From contig NZ_JAQQKX010000004.1 in assembly GCF_028550415.1 (NCBI RefSeq), positions 62,001 to 126,000 of the forward strand: 64,000 nucleotides of DNA, in the 5' to 3' direction. The notes beneath the pieces were generated by a model. The model was not told the origin of the DNA. It saw nothing but the letters and a program-made list of their open reading frames with translations, and searched no databases. Source of the DNA: Asticcacaulis aquaticus (lineage in GTDB: Bacteria; Pseudomonadota; Alphaproteobacteria; Caulobacterales; Caulobacteraceae). This document shows positions 1 to 11,495 of this stretch, one piece after another. The position numbers were made by a program, and so were the translations under genes. Positions within the stretch are counted from its first letter, which is position 1. Each line of letters opens with the position of its first letter.

Positions 1-15
1 GTCAAATAGCGGGGC

Positions 16-32
16 CTGATAGGTCGTTGCGG
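16..32. repeat. 17-bp direct repeat upstream of tdk, copy 1
   Basis: The 17-mer CTGATAGGTCGTTGCGG occurs here and again at 690-706, just after the tdk stop. After the perfect match both copies continue into a similar A+T-rich tail (ATAATTC here, CAATAATTC in the second copy). The pair therefore brackets tdk exactly. The repeat could be a duplicated promoter or regulator site in front of tdk and fbp, or a footprint of gene insertion. The sequence alone does not decide. Confidence 0.6.
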
Positions 33-76
33 ATAATTCCGCACCGAGACGAAAACGACCAGAAGGCCAGGGATTG

Positions 77-667
77 ATGTACGGAAAACTAACCGCCATT
101 TGCGGCCCGATGTTCGCGGGCAAGACGACCGAATTGCTTAAGCGCATTCTCTGGGCGCGCAACGGCGAGGGCAAGGAGGTTCTGGTACTGAAAACCGCTT
201 TCGACAACCGGTACTCGGACACGGAACTGGTCTCTCACGACGGACTGTCCGCTGATGCCAAGGCCATTTCACAGTTTGCCGAGGTCGCGGATCTGGTGCG
301 TGACGCCGAAATGATCTGCCTAGATGAGATTCAGTTTTTCAGCGGCATGGACCTCGACGTGGCCGACTTTGTTTCCGATCTGCTGCATGCCGGGCGCGAT
401 GTCGTCGTCGCCGGTCTCGATACCAACTGGAAAGGCGAGCCTTTCGCCCCGACCGCACTGATGATGGCGATGGCCGACGAGGTGCTCAAGCTCAAAGCGC
501 ATTGTTCTATCTGTGGCCAGCCGGCTCAGAAGACTTTCAAAAAACACCAGGACGATCAGGAGATTGCCCTAGGGCATTCGGACATATACGAAGCGCGCTG
601 CAACCGACATTGGATCATCGAAAAGCATCTATCGAAACCCGGTAGCACCCCCGACCCCACCGGTTGA
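77..667 (+). CDS. tdk: thymidine kinase
   Basis: Thymidine kinase phosphorylates thymidine to dTMP with ATP in the cytosolic pyrimidine salvage pathway. The 196-residue product is the normal length for the type II (TK1-like) family. The P-loop GPMFAGKT lies at residues 10-17, and the DEIQFF motif with the catalytic glutamate at 83-88. A structural zinc site is intact as C143, C146, C175 and H178. I chose the ATG at 77 over a TTG three bases upstream because it gives the usual MYGKL-type N terminus, with a purine-rich AGGCCAGGGA just before it. The gene is flanked by a 17-bp direct repeat and is followed by fbp on the same strand, about 140 bp downstream. Confidence 0.95.
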   Translation: MYGKLTAICGPMFAGKTTELLKRILWARNGEGKEVLVLKTAFDNRYSDTELVSHDGLSADAKAISQFAEVADLVRDAEMICLDEIQFFSGMDLDVADFVSDLLHAGRDVVVAGLDTNWKGEPFAPTALMMAMADEVLKLKAHCSICGQPAQKTFKKHQDDQEIALGHSDIYEARCNRHWIIEKHLSKPGSTPDPTG

Positions 668-689
668 AACTTGCGCCGAGGCGCGGTGA

Positions 690-706
690 CTGATAGGTCG
701 TTGCGG
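690..706. repeat. 17-bp direct repeat downstream of tdk, copy 2
   Basis: This is the second perfect copy of CTGATAGGTCGTTGCGG. It lies 22 bp after the tdk stop and about 100 bp before the fbp start, so it could act in front of fbp as copy 1 does in front of tdk. Confidence 0.6.
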
Positions 707-727
707 CAATAATTCTAACTTTCAGTC

Positions 728-783
728 GCGCATTCATTTCCAAAAACCGCCAAGACAGTATTTTGGCACTTTTTGGAATGCGC
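728..783. repeat. interspersed palindrome, family A, copy 1
   Basis: The outer arms GCGCATTC (728-735) and GAATGCGC (776-783) are perfect reverse complements. Inside them CCAAAAACCG (740-749) faces CACTTTTTGG (767-776), a variant of the core CGGTTTTCGG/CGAAAAGTG shared with copies at 6441-6484, 9116-9157, 25068-25107 and 26905-26958. The right arm contains the ATG at 778, which argues against that codon as the fbp start. Confidence 0.7.
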
Positions 784-807
784 TCACATAATGCCGGACC
801 TCATTTC

Positions 808-1800
808 ATGACCCAGACCCCGAACACGCCCTTGGGCCAGTATCTCGATGCGGCGAAAACGCCGATCAGCCCCGAACTGAACCGCCTGATCCTCGCCATG
901 GCTGCCTCGTGCGCCGAACTGAGCGACATCATCGGCACCAGTTCGCTGAACAATCTGCAAGGGGCGCTGGAGCAGGAAAACGTGCAGGGCGAGGTCCAAA
1001 AGAAGCTCGACGTGCTGTCGAACGAACTGTTCATCCAGCCGGAGCGCTGGCACGGCACGGTGGCGGGCATCGCCTCGGAAGAAATGGATACGCTGGTCCC
1101 GGTGGACGCCGACGGCGACTATCTGCTGATCTTCGATCCCGTCGATGGGTCGAGCAATCTCGACGTCAATGGCACGGTCGGCACGATCTTCTCGATCCTC
1201 GATGCGCCGAAAGCGGGCGACCTCAGCGAAGCCGACTTCCTGCGCCCCGGCACCGAGCAGGTCGCGGGCGGTTATGTGCTGTACGGCCCGGAAACCCTGA
1301 TGGTCGTAACCTTCGGGCAGGGTGTGGCAGTCTTCGGGTATCATCGCCACAAGAACGAATGGCTGCTGATCCGCGATCAGGTGCAAATCCCCGCGACGAC
1401 GCGCGAATTCGCCATCAACATGTCGAACCACCGCCACTGGGACGCGCCCGTCCAGCGCTATATCGATGAGTGCGTGGCCGGTAAGGACGGCGCGCGTGGT
1501 AAGGATTTCAACATGCGCTGGCTGGCCTCGATGGTCGGCGACGTGCACCGTATCATCACGCGCGGCGGCATCTTCATGTACCCGACCGATCGGCGCGAGA
1601 GCGGCAAGAACGGCAAGCTTCGGGTGCTGTATGAAGCCAATCCCATCGCCTTCCTGATCGAACAGGCGGGCGGCGCGGCGGTCAACGGGCCTGAGCGCAT
1701 CCTCAGCCAGACGCCGCAAAAGCTGCACCAGCGCACGGGGGTTATCCTCGGCTCACGCGAAGAGGTCGAACGCGTACAGGCCTATTATACCGAAGCCTAG
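808..1800 (+). CDS. fbp: fructose-1,6-bisphosphatase, class I
   Basis: The enzyme hydrolyses fructose-1,6-bisphosphate to fructose-6-phosphate in gluconeogenesis. The product is 330 residues, normal for class I FBPase. The metal-binding signature DPVDGSSNLDVNGTVG and the substrate-binding stretch MYPTDRRESGKNGKLRVLYE are both present. In-frame TTG (763) and ATG (778) codons exist upstream, but both fall in a palindromic repeat. I therefore chose the ATG at 808 (MTQTPNTPLGQYL), which matches the family N terminus although its ribosome binding site is weak. The gene converges on the ferredoxin-NADP reductase gene and shares a terminator with it. Confidence 0.94.
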   Translation: MTQTPNTPLGQYLDAAKTPISPELNRLILAMAASCAELSDIIGTSSLNNLQGALEQENVQGEVQKKLDVLSNELFIQPERWHGTVAGIASEEMDTLVPVDADGDYLLIFDPVDGSSNLDVNGTVGTIFSILDAPKAGDLSEADFLRPGTEQVAGGYVLYGPETLMVVTFGQGVAVFGYHRHKNEWLLIRDQVQIPATTREFAINMSNHRHWDAPVQRYIDECVAGKDGARGKDFNMRWLASMVGDVHRIITRGGIFMYPTDRRESGKNGKLRVLYEANPIAFLIEQAGGAAVNGPERILSQTPQKLHQRTGVILGSREEVERVQAYYTEA

Positions 1801-1833
1801 ATATTTAGTCCCGGGCTTTGAAATTCGATACGA

Positions 1834-1869
1834 AAAACCCCGCCTCAGATCAGACTGAGGCGGGGTTTT
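1834..1869. terminator. bidirectional rho-independent terminator
   Basis: A perfect 15-bp stem (AAAACCCCGCCTCAG pairing with CTGAGGCGGGGTTTT) has a 6-nt loop and is flanked by A and T runs. It lies between the convergent fbp and ferredoxin-NADP reductase genes and can end both transcripts. Confidence 0.88.
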
Positions 1870-1905
1870 CTGTTCCAACTAACGGGTGCGGGGGCGAGCC
1901 CCTGC

Positions 1906-3027
<1,122 letters not shown>

Positions 3028-3088
3028 TTAGATTTATTAAACAAGGCATGCGGTATATAGGGCCGCATCTGAGGGTTTTTACAGAAAG

Positions 3089-3120
3089 ATCAGTCAGGCT
3101 ATCCGATAGTCTAAACTGAT
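3089..3120. promoter_or_regulatory. dyad symmetry ahead of the LysR gene, possible operator
   Basis: An imperfect inverted repeat has outer arms ATCAGT and ACTGAT and an inner palindrome CTATC-C-GATAG. It lies in the 129-bp divergent interval between the reductase and the LysR gene and ends 12 bp before the LysR start. LysR regulators commonly bind dyads between divergent genes. No binding data are visible here, and it could equally be a 5' hairpin of the LysR mRNA. Confidence 0.35.
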
Positions 3121-3132
3121 GCGGGAGTCATT

Positions 3133-4095
3133 ATGTCGCGTGACCGTTTGCCGCCATTGTCGGCGCTGCGTGTGTTTGAAGCCGCTGCGCGCCATGAAAG
3201 CTTCAAGCACGCCGCCGAGGAACTGTTCGTTACACCCGGCGCGGTGTCGCAGCAGATTCGCCTGCTGGAAGAGCATGTCGGCGTCGAGCTGTTCGTGCGC
3301 GACGGCCGCCGGGTGGTCCTCAGCGATGCGGGCAAGGCCTCGTCGATCATCCTCAAGGAAGCCTTCGAAAAGATGTTCGAGGCGACCCGCGTCATGCGCC
3401 AGACCCAGCAGAAGGGCCGCGTCACGGTTTCCGTCGCGCCGTCCTTTGCCGCCAAGTGGCTGATGCCGCGTCTGGGCGATTTCTCCGCCGCCAATCCCGA
3501 TATCGACGTCTGGGTGTCTGCCGACATGGCGACGACTGACTTTGCGGTCTCCGACGTCGATCTGGCCATCCGCTACGGCACCGGCAACTACAACAACGTC
3601 CATGTCGAGCACCTGCTGGTCGAGGCCGTCCTGCCGGTCTGCTCGCCCGCCCTGTTCGACGCGGCCCCGATCCGCAAGCCCGCCGACCTGACGCACCACA
3701 CCCTGCTGCATGACGTCAGCTCCGACCTCGATCCGTCCGATCCCGACTGGGCGATGTGGCTCAAGGCGCACGGCGTCGACGGCGTCGATCCGTCGCGCGG
3801 CCCGCGGTTCAACCAAAGCCACATGGTCATCGAGGCCGCCGTGGCCGGTCGCGGCGTAGCTCTGGCCAAACGCACGATTGCCGAGGCCGATCTGCGGGCC
3901 GGTCGTCTGCGCGGCCTGTTCAACGAAAAGGACGCGCCGGTCAGCTTCGGTTACCATCTGGTCTGGCCGCAGACGCGTGAGCCGTCGATGGCCCAGACAC
4001 GGTTCATGGACTGGTTGCGCGCTCAGGCCCGCGACGGCGGCCATGCGACCGCCAGCCCGCAGGACCGTCCGGTCTTTGCGGCGCAGGGGATCTAA
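3133..4095 (+). CDS. LysR-family regulator, GcvA-like
   Basis: The 320-residue protein is a typical LysR regulator. An N-terminal winged helix-turn-helix (about residues 5-65, with the recognition stretch HAAEELFVTPGAVSQQIRLL) is followed by a PBP2-like effector domain from about residue 90. The N-terminal PPLSALRVFEAAARHESF is characteristic of the GcvA (glycine cleavage activator) branch, but no glycine cleavage genes lie nearby, so the effector and targets are unknown. CGGGAG a few bases upstream supports the ATG at 3133. The divergent neighbour is a ferredoxin-NADP reductase, a plausible target. Confidence 0.9.
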   Translation: MSRDRLPPLSALRVFEAAARHESFKHAAEELFVTPGAVSQQIRLLEEHVGVELFVRDGRRVVLSDAGKASSIILKEAFEKMFEATRVMRQTQQKGRVTVSVAPSFAAKWLMPRLGDFSAANPDIDVWVSADMATTDFAVSDVDLAIRYGTGNYNNVHVEHLLVEAVLPVCSPALFDAAPIRKPADLTHHTLLHDVSSDLDPSDPDWAMWLKAHGVDGVDPSRGPRFNQSHMVIEAAVAGRGVALAKRTIAEADLRAGRLRGLFNEKDAPVSFGYHLVWPQTREPSMAQTRFMDWLRAQARDGGHATASPQDRPVFAAQGI

Positions 4096-4115
4096 GGCGG
4101 CACTGGCGGCGTTCA

Positions 4116-5126
4116 TCAGGCCGGTTCGCTCCACGGTGGCGTGGGCAGGCCCTTGGAGGCCAGAAACTCGGCATTGAAGATCTTCGACGCATAGCGGTTG
4201 CCATAGTCACATAGCACGGTAACGATGGTCTTGCCCGGACCGATCTCCTCGGCCAGCTTGATCGCCCCGGCGACGTTGAGCGCCGACGACCCGCCAACGA
4301 CCAGACCCTCATAACGGTCGAGATCGAACAGCACCGGCAACCACTCTTCGTCGGCGACCTGATAGGAATAGTCCGGCGTAAAGCCTTCGAGATTGGCCGT
4401 GATGCGGCCCTGACCGATGCCTTCGGTGATCGAGGTGCCTTCGGATTTCAGTTCGCCGGTTTTATAGTAGTTGTAGAGCGCCGCGCCATACGGATCGGCC
4501 AGACCGATTTTGATGTCCGGATTGAACCCACGCAGGCCCATACCGACCCCGGCCAGAGTCCCGCCCGAGCCCACCGCGCAGATAAAGGCGTCGATCTTGC
4601 CGCCGGTCTGTTCCCAGATTTCCGGGGCCGTGGCGTCGATATGGGCGTTACGGTTGGCGACGTTGTCGAACTGATTGGCCCAGATGGCCCCGCCCGGCTC
4701 GGTCTTGGCCAGCTCTTCGGCCAGACGCCCGGAATAGCGGACATAGTTGTCAGGGTTGGAATAGGGCACGGCATCAACTTCGATGAGTTTTGCCCCCAGC
4801 ATCCGGATGGCGTCCTTCTTTTCCTGCGCCTGAGTGCGTGGAATGACGATGACGGCCTTATAGCCCAGCGCATTGGCGACCATGGCCAGACCGATGCCGG
4901 TATTGCCCGCCGTCCCTTCGACGATGGTGCCGCCGGGCTTCAGCAGGCCCTTCTTTTCCGCATCGCGGATGATCCACAGGGCGGCGCGATCCTTGATCGA
5001 CTGCCCCGGATTGAGGAACTCCGCCTTGGCCAGAATCTCGCAGCCCGTCTGCTCCGACGCGCGGTTGAGACGGATCAGGGGCGTATCGCCAACAAGGTCG
5101 AGCACGGAGGATACGGTTTTGGCCAC
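4116..5126 (-). CDS. cysK: cysteine synthase A (O-acetylserine sulfhydrylase)
   Basis: This PLP enzyme makes cysteine from O-acetylserine and sulfide in the cytosol. The 336-residue product has the PLP lysine at K45 in NPGQSIKDR, a phosphate-contacting GTAGNTG loop and the GSGGTLAGVG loop. The loop reads TAGNTG instead of the common TSGNTG, as I recall for the alphaproteobacterial branch. The start is GTG at 5126, preceded by a strong AAAGGAG. The gene converges on the LysR gene with 20 bp between stops. Upstream lies a 245-bp interval shared with the divergent thrB. Confidence 0.93.
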   Translation of the reverse strand: MAKTVSSVLDLVGDTPLIRLNRASEQTGCEILAKAEFLNPGQSIKDRAALWIIRDAEKKGLLKPGGTIVEGTAGNTGIGLAMVANALGYKAVIVIPRTQAQEKKDAIRMLGAKLIEVDAVPYSNPDNYVRYSGRLAEELAKTEPGGAIWANQFDNVANRNAHIDATAPEIWEQTGGKIDAFICAVGSGGTLAGVGMGLRGFNPDIKIGLADPYGAALYNYYKTGELKSEGTSITEGIGQGRITANLEGFTPDYSYQVADEEWLPVLFDLDRYEGLVVGGSSALNVAGAIKLAEEIGPGKTIVTVLCDYGNRYASKIFNAEFLASKGLPTPPWSEPA

Positions 5127-5371
5127 GGAAAACTCCTTTGAAGTCGGTTTGCGCTATTGGATTTACTCTATAATCCCAAGCGATAGATTCTCACCCGGTG
5201 GTTTAGCGCGACTTACAGATATGCTGACGGCCTTATAGAGCAAGGATTTGACAGCGGTCAACGCGACGGCCTAAGATTTGCGAACGGCTTGCAAAATGTC
5301 ATGTCCCTATTGTCGAAAGGGGATTGCCTCGCCTATAGCAGGGCTAACGCGAATAAGGGCACCCGGGACGC

Positions 5372-6343
5372 ATGGCCGTATTTACAAAAGTATCTCTCGA
5401 TGAGGCCCGCGCCTATCTGAGCCAGTACGAGATCGGCGACCTGCTCCACCTCGAAGGGATCGAGGAAGGCGTCTCCAACACCAATTTCAAGGTCGAGACA
5501 ACGACGGGGCTCTATGCCCTGACCCTGTTCGAGGCGGCGACGCCCGAAGCGGACCTGCCCTATTTCATGGACTATACCCTGCATCTGGACCGCAAGGGCT
5601 ATCCTGCGCCCGGCCCGGCCCTCATGCGATCCGGCGAGAGCATCGGGCGCATCAACGGCAAATCCTGCGCCCTGATCAAGTGGCTGCCCGGACGCTGGCC
5701 GCGCAATCCCGATGTGCGCCATGCCGCCTCGGCGGGGGAGTATCTCGCGAAACTTCACACCGCCGGGGCCGACTTCCCGCAGCACCGCGACAATTCGATG
5801 GGTATCAGTGTCTGGGATCACCTGATCGAACGCTGCGAACCGCGCGCCGCGCAATCGGCCCGCGCCGAGGCCATCCTTTCCGATTTCCGCGCCGAGGTGG
5901 CGTGGCTGAAAACCGTATGGCCGGAAACCCTGCCAAAAGGCGCGATCCACGCCGACTATTTTACCGACAACGTCCTGATGGACGACGACGGGCAGGTCAC
6001 CGGCGTCATCGACTACTATTACGCCTGTACGGACTTCTACGCCTACGATCTGGCGGTGTCGTTCAACGCCTGGGGTTTCACGCCCGGCGGTCAGCCGTTG
6101 CCGGAGATGATCAGCGCCTTCGTCAACGCCTACCACAAAGAGCGGCCCCTCTCAGAGGCCGAGATCGCGGCCTTGCCGCTGTTTGCGCGCGGCTCGGCGG
6201 TCAGGTTTACCCTGACGCGGCTTTACGACCTGCTCAACCACGACCCAAGCTGGGTGGTGAAGCCGAAGGACCCGGAGGCCTTCTACCGCCGGCTGGAATA
6301 TCACCGCGGCCTGAATTCCGGACGGCGTTATTTTAAATCTTGA
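5372..6343 (+). CDS. thrB: homoserine kinase (APH-fold, ThrB type II)
   Basis: It phosphorylates homoserine in threonine biosynthesis. The 323-residue protein belongs to the aminoglycoside phosphotransferase-fold homoserine kinases common in proteobacteria rather than to the GHMP-type ThrB. The catalytic-loop motif IHADYFTDN is at 192-200 and the metal-binding VIDYYY at 212-217. EGVSNTNFKVET near residue 32 matches the family's nucleotide-binding loop. It is a single gene with no thrA or thrC adjacent. A family A palindrome follows about 40 bp after the stop. Confidence 0.92.
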   Translation: MAVFTKVSLDEARAYLSQYEIGDLLHLEGIEEGVSNTNFKVETTTGLYALTLFEAATPEADLPYFMDYTLHLDRKGYPAPGPALMRSGESIGRINGKSCALIKWLPGRWPRNPDVRHAASAGEYLAKLHTAGADFPQHRDNSMGISVWDHLIERCEPRAAQSARAEAILSDFRAEVAWLKTVWPETLPKGAIHADYFTDNVLMDDDGQVTGVIDYYYACTDFYAYDLAVSFNAWGFTPGGQPLPEMISAFVNAYHKERPLSEAEIAALPLFARGSAVRFTLTRLYDLLNHDPSWVVKPKDPEAFYRRLEYHRGLNSGRRYFKS

Positions 6344-6385
6344 CGCCTATCCGAGGGCGTGAGACCGGTGGGCTTATAACCGGCC

Positions 6386-6490
6386 TAGAGCGGTATGGCT
6401 TAAATGGAATCGCCATCCCGCTCTAAGTGTTTGCTTTGTCGCGATATTGTCGTCGAAAACCGCTCACACTTTTCGACATATCGCTCTAAA
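6386..6490. repeat. interspersed palindrome, family A, copy 2 (double hairpin)
   Basis: Two adjoining hairpins are seen. The first is TAGAGCGG (6386-6393) with CCGCTCTA (6418-6425). The second is GCGATAT (6441-6447) with ATATCGC (6478-6484), enclosing GTCGAAAACCG-CTCA-CACTTTTCGAC. On the reverse strand this resembles the common intergenic palindromes of Rhizobiales (RIME/Bru-RS-like), whose core reads GAAAAGTG...CGGTTTTC. It fills most of the gap between thrB and the next gene. Confidence 0.75.
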
Positions 6491-6517
6491 CCCCCGCAGG
6501 GGTGGGAGGACATCGCC

Positions 6518-7096
6518 ATGTTGTTGAGCCTGCTCGCCACACTGCTTCTGGCCTCGACGCCCGCCAAACCCGTAGCCGATATCCCGCCGCCGATGACCAA
6601 CGGCGTCTTCATCGACAAGGGTGCCTGCCCGGGCGAGGCCTGCGCCCTCTCCGGCAAACTCAAATGGACCCAGCCTGTAGCCGTATATGACCGGCCCTCA
6701 TCGAAAGCGCGCAAGATCGGCGCACTTCGTGCCAACGAATGGGTCGAGGTCGTGGCACGGGAATTTCATATGGCTCCGACACGCGGCGTGGTCCGCGAGC
6801 CTAACGGTCAGGCCGAGCAGTTGGCCCGGGGCGATGTCGTTTACATTATCGGTTATCAGGGCGAAGGGTGGGTGGAGCTTTGGCGATCCGGGCAGCGCCT
6901 GAGCTGGGCCGAACCGGATATCGAAGCCAATCTGGCAGAGATCGACTGGGATACCGTTTCGAAAACACAGCCTGAGCCAGTCATGTGGGTAAAGGTCAGG
7001 CGCACCAAAGCCGCGTCCGGATGGGTGCGCGACTTTACGAATGTCCGTTGCGGCGGGCAAATGGACCGCGACCCCGACTGCCCGCCCTTGAACTGA
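6518..7096 (+). CDS. secreted protein of unknown function, possible SH3-like domain
   Basis: The 192-residue product begins with a short signal peptide (MLLSLLATLLLASTPA). The body (about residues 48-180) has two stretches, PVAVYDRPSSKARKIGALRA and VKVRRTKAASGWV, that resemble bacterial SH3-like repeats. These often bind peptidoglycan or act as envelope adaptors. Three or four cysteines (in GACPGEAC and near the C terminus) could form disulfides in the periplasm. I chose the ATG at 6518 because GGGAGGA sits 7 bases upstream. An earlier in-frame ATG at 6404 lies inside the palindrome. No precise function can be assigned. Confidence 0.75.
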   Translation: MLLSLLATLLLASTPAKPVADIPPPMTNGVFIDKGACPGEACALSGKLKWTQPVAVYDRPSSKARKIGALRANEWVEVVAREFHMAPTRGVVREPNGQAEQLARGDVVYIIGYQGEGWVELWRSGQRLSWAEPDIEANLAEIDWDTVSKTQPEPVMWVKVRRTKAASGWVRDFTNVRCGGQMDRDPDCPPLN

Positions 7097-7233
7097 GGGG
7101 CCTGGGATCAGGGGCAGGATTCACCGTACCTATTCGGTATGAACGACCTACGCGTCAAACCCGACCGAATGACGCAGGACATAAGGGCTGCTTTTTCTCT
7201 TCCTTCCGGTCGCAAGGCGCGTATATGTAAATT

Positions 7234-9117
7234 GTGCGCTTCGATGACCGTTTTCTGGAAGAACTGAAATCCCGCTTGCGGCCGTCGGAGGTCATCGGCA
7301 AGGCGGTGAAGCTGCGCCGCAACGGCCGCGAATGGGTCGGCCTGTCCCCTTTTTCCAAGGAAAAAACACCGTCCTTTTACGTCAATGACGAGAAGGGCTT
7401 TTTCCATGACTTTTCGTCGGGCAAGCACGGCGACATCATCTCGTTCTTACAGGAAACCGAGCGCCTGAGCTTCGTGGAAGCGATCGAAAAACTGGCCGCC
7501 GAAGCGGGGATGGCCCTCCCCGTCCAGACGCCGCAGGACGCTCAGGCGCAGATGAAGCGGCAGGGCCTGAGCGACTGGATGGACCTGGCCGCCAAATGGT
7601 TTGCGGCCCGCCTGCACGACAAGACGCCGGGGGCACAGGCCGCCCGCGAATACCTCAAACGCCGCGGTCTCAGCGATCAGGACGTGGCCGATTTCGGTCT
7701 CGGCTATGCCCCCAAGGACCACACCGCGTTGAAAGACGCGTTGGTACAAAAGGGGGCCAAGGTTTCCGAACTGGTCGAATGCGGACTTTTGATCGAGGTC
7801 GAAGGCAAGGCCCCCTATGACCGGTTCCGCAACCGCCTGATGTTCCCCATCGAAGATGCACGATCCAAAATCGTCTCCTTCGGGGGGCGGGCGCTCGATC
7901 CGGATGAGAAGGCCAAATATCTCAACGGTCCGGAAACGCCGCTGTTCCACAAAGGATCGCTGCTGTTCGGTTTGCCGAAAGCGCTGAAAATCCTCGGTTC
8001 CGCGCAAACCGGCCCGGAACTGGTCGTGGTCGAAGGCTATATGGACGTACTGGCCTGTCAGCGGGCGCAGATTGCCGCTGTCGCGCCGCTGGGGACCGCC
8101 CTGACCGAAGAGCAGATCGACATCCTCTGGCGCCGTCACCCGGAACCGACGCTGTGTTTCGACGGCGATAAGGCCGGGATGCGCGCCGCCGACCGGGCGC
8201 TGGATCGTGCTTTGCCGAAGTTGAAGCCCGGCAAGTCGTTCAAGGTCTGCCTGATCACCGGCGGCAAGGACCCGGACGACGTGCTACGCGAAAAAGGCCC
8301 GCTGGCCCTGCGCGAGGCCCTCACCGTCACTCAGCCCTTCGTCGAGGTGCTGTTCAAACGCGAACAGGATCTGGAGCCGCTCGATACGCCCGAACGCAAG
8401 GCGGGCCTCAAGAAGCGTCTGCGGGCGCTGGCCGGGCAGATCGAGGACAAGGATCTCGCCGACAGCTACCGTCAGGACCTGATGGACCGCTTCGACGCCC
8501 TGTTCCGGCGTGAACCAACACAAGGGTTTCAACGCGCCCCGTTCCAGCCACGTGGCAGCTTCAAAAACGGCAAATTTATCGAGCCGCCGATCCAGATGAC
8601 CCCCGAAGGCGGCCGCGCGGCGCAGGCGCTCTCCAGGGCGCTTGATCCGATGTCCGCCGTACTGGCTCAAGGGCTGCTTGACCACCCCGACTGGATGATG
8701 GATCAGGCCGAGGCGCTGGATGCCTACGGTCTGGGCGATCCAGCGCTGGAAAGACTGGCCAAAACGCTGGTGTCTTTAAGTTTTTCCACAAGCCCCCTTG
8801 ACTCCGCCAGTGTGAACCGCCATCTGCAAAATCAAGGTTATGGCGCATTATTGAGCGAGATACAAAAGGCAGCCCTCAGAGCGGCATCGCCAATCCTCGC
8901 ACAGGACATATCTCTCGCGGATGCCCATAGTCGCTGGCTCAAAGCGTTCAACGCGTTCGCGCGTTTGACGGCGTTGGACCGTGCATTAACGGCGGCTAAA
9001 AACGAGGCCTCGGCTTCTTTTGACGCAGAAATTTTTTCACGGACCAAGCTGGAACGCGACGCCTTGCGCAAAGCCTTGAAAAGCGGACAGATTTTTGAAG
9101 TGGATGCGGATGATTAG
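7234..9117 (+). CDS. dnaG: DNA primase
   Basis: DnaG makes RNA primers at the replication fork. The 627-residue protein has an N-terminal CHC2-type module (residues 1-100), a Toprim catalytic core (VVVEGYMDVLA and the metal-binding FDGDKAGMRAA) and a C-terminal helicase-interaction region. The CHC2 module keeps the fold signature (EKTPSFYV, SSGKHGDIISFL), but all four zinc ligands are replaced: S38, S41, D59 and S62 stand where C, H, C and C are expected. The start is GTG at 7234 (MRFDDRF). A two-codon ATG-TAA lies just upstream. dnaG precedes rpoD as in the macromolecular synthesis operon, but without rpsU. Confidence 0.95.
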   Translation: MRFDDRFLEELKSRLRPSEVIGKAVKLRRNGREWVGLSPFSKEKTPSFYVNDEKGFFHDFSSGKHGDIISFLQETERLSFVEAIEKLAAEAGMALPVQTPQDAQAQMKRQGLSDWMDLAAKWFAARLHDKTPGAQAAREYLKRRGLSDQDVADFGLGYAPKDHTALKDALVQKGAKVSELVECGLLIEVEGKAPYDRFRNRLMFPIEDARSKIVSFGGRALDPDEKAKYLNGPETPLFHKGSLLFGLPKALKILGSAQTGPELVVVEGYMDVLACQRAQIAAVAPLGTALTEEQIDILWRRHPEPTLCFDGDKAGMRAADRALDRALPKLKPGKSFKVCLITGGKDPDDVLREKGPLALREALTVTQPFVEVLFKREQDLEPLDTPERKAGLKKRLRALAGQIEDKDLADSYRQDLMDRFDALFRREPTQGFQRAPFQPRGSFKNGKFIEPPIQMTPEGGRAAQALSRALDPMSAVLAQGLLDHPDWMMDQAEALDAYGLGDPALERLAKTLVSLSFSTSPLDSASVNRHLQNQGYGALLSEIQKAALRAASPILAQDISLADAHSRWLKAFNAFARLTALDRALTAAKNEASASFDAEIFSRTKLERDALRKALKSGQIFEVDADD

Positions 9118-9157
9118 CCCGCCCGAAAAGTGTTTACGGTTTTCGGAAAAGCGGGCT
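9116..9157. repeat. interspersed palindrome, family A, copy 3
   Basis: AGCCCGC (9116-9122) pairs with GCGGGCT (9151-9157) around the core CGAAAAGTG-TTTA-CGGTTTTCGG. The left arm overlaps the dnaG stop codon. As a hairpin at the dnaG 3' end it could affect readthrough into rpoD or mRNA stability. Confidence 0.7.
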
Positions 9158-9274
9158 AAAAACTGAAAAGTTTAATCATTCGTTGAGCTTCTTCGTTAAT
9201 ATAAGCCATCTGCGGTAAAAATGCCGCACATGATTGAGGTCTCACGCGGTGGATGCCGCTGGGCGGAGAATTAA

Positions 9275-11359
<2,085 letters not shown>

Positions 11360-11399
11360 TCAGGGGGTTTGGGGCCTGCGGCCCCAAGTCTTTCTAAAC

Positions 11400-11439
11400 A
11401 AAAGAAAAGCCTCACTTCTTGGAGTGAGGCTTTTCTTTT
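11400..11439. terminator. bidirectional terminator after rpoD
   Basis: A perfect 16-bp stem (AAAAGAAAAGCCTCAC with GTGAGGCTTTTCTTTT) has an 8-nt loop and lies between the convergent rpoD and Nudix genes. Confidence 0.88.
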
Positions 11440-11452
11440 GTTCAAAGGTTTC

Positions 11453-11471
11453 GTGGGGTCACGGACCCCAC
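11453..11471. repeat. short 3'-end hairpin repeat, family B, copy 1
   Basis: GTGGGGTC pairs with GACCCCAC and is followed by ACCCCTTTACC. The same layout, a G/C hairpin followed by ACCCYTTAC-like sequence next to a stop codon, recurs at 11936-11956, 40739-40756 and 46821-46839. Confidence 0.5.
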
Positions 11472-11495
11472 ACCCCTTTACCGGGAACAGGACGG

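Noticed and set aside
763-807. Upstream starts for fbp (TTG 763, ATG 778)
   Set aside because: Both lie in the family A palindrome and add residues not found in the enzyme family.
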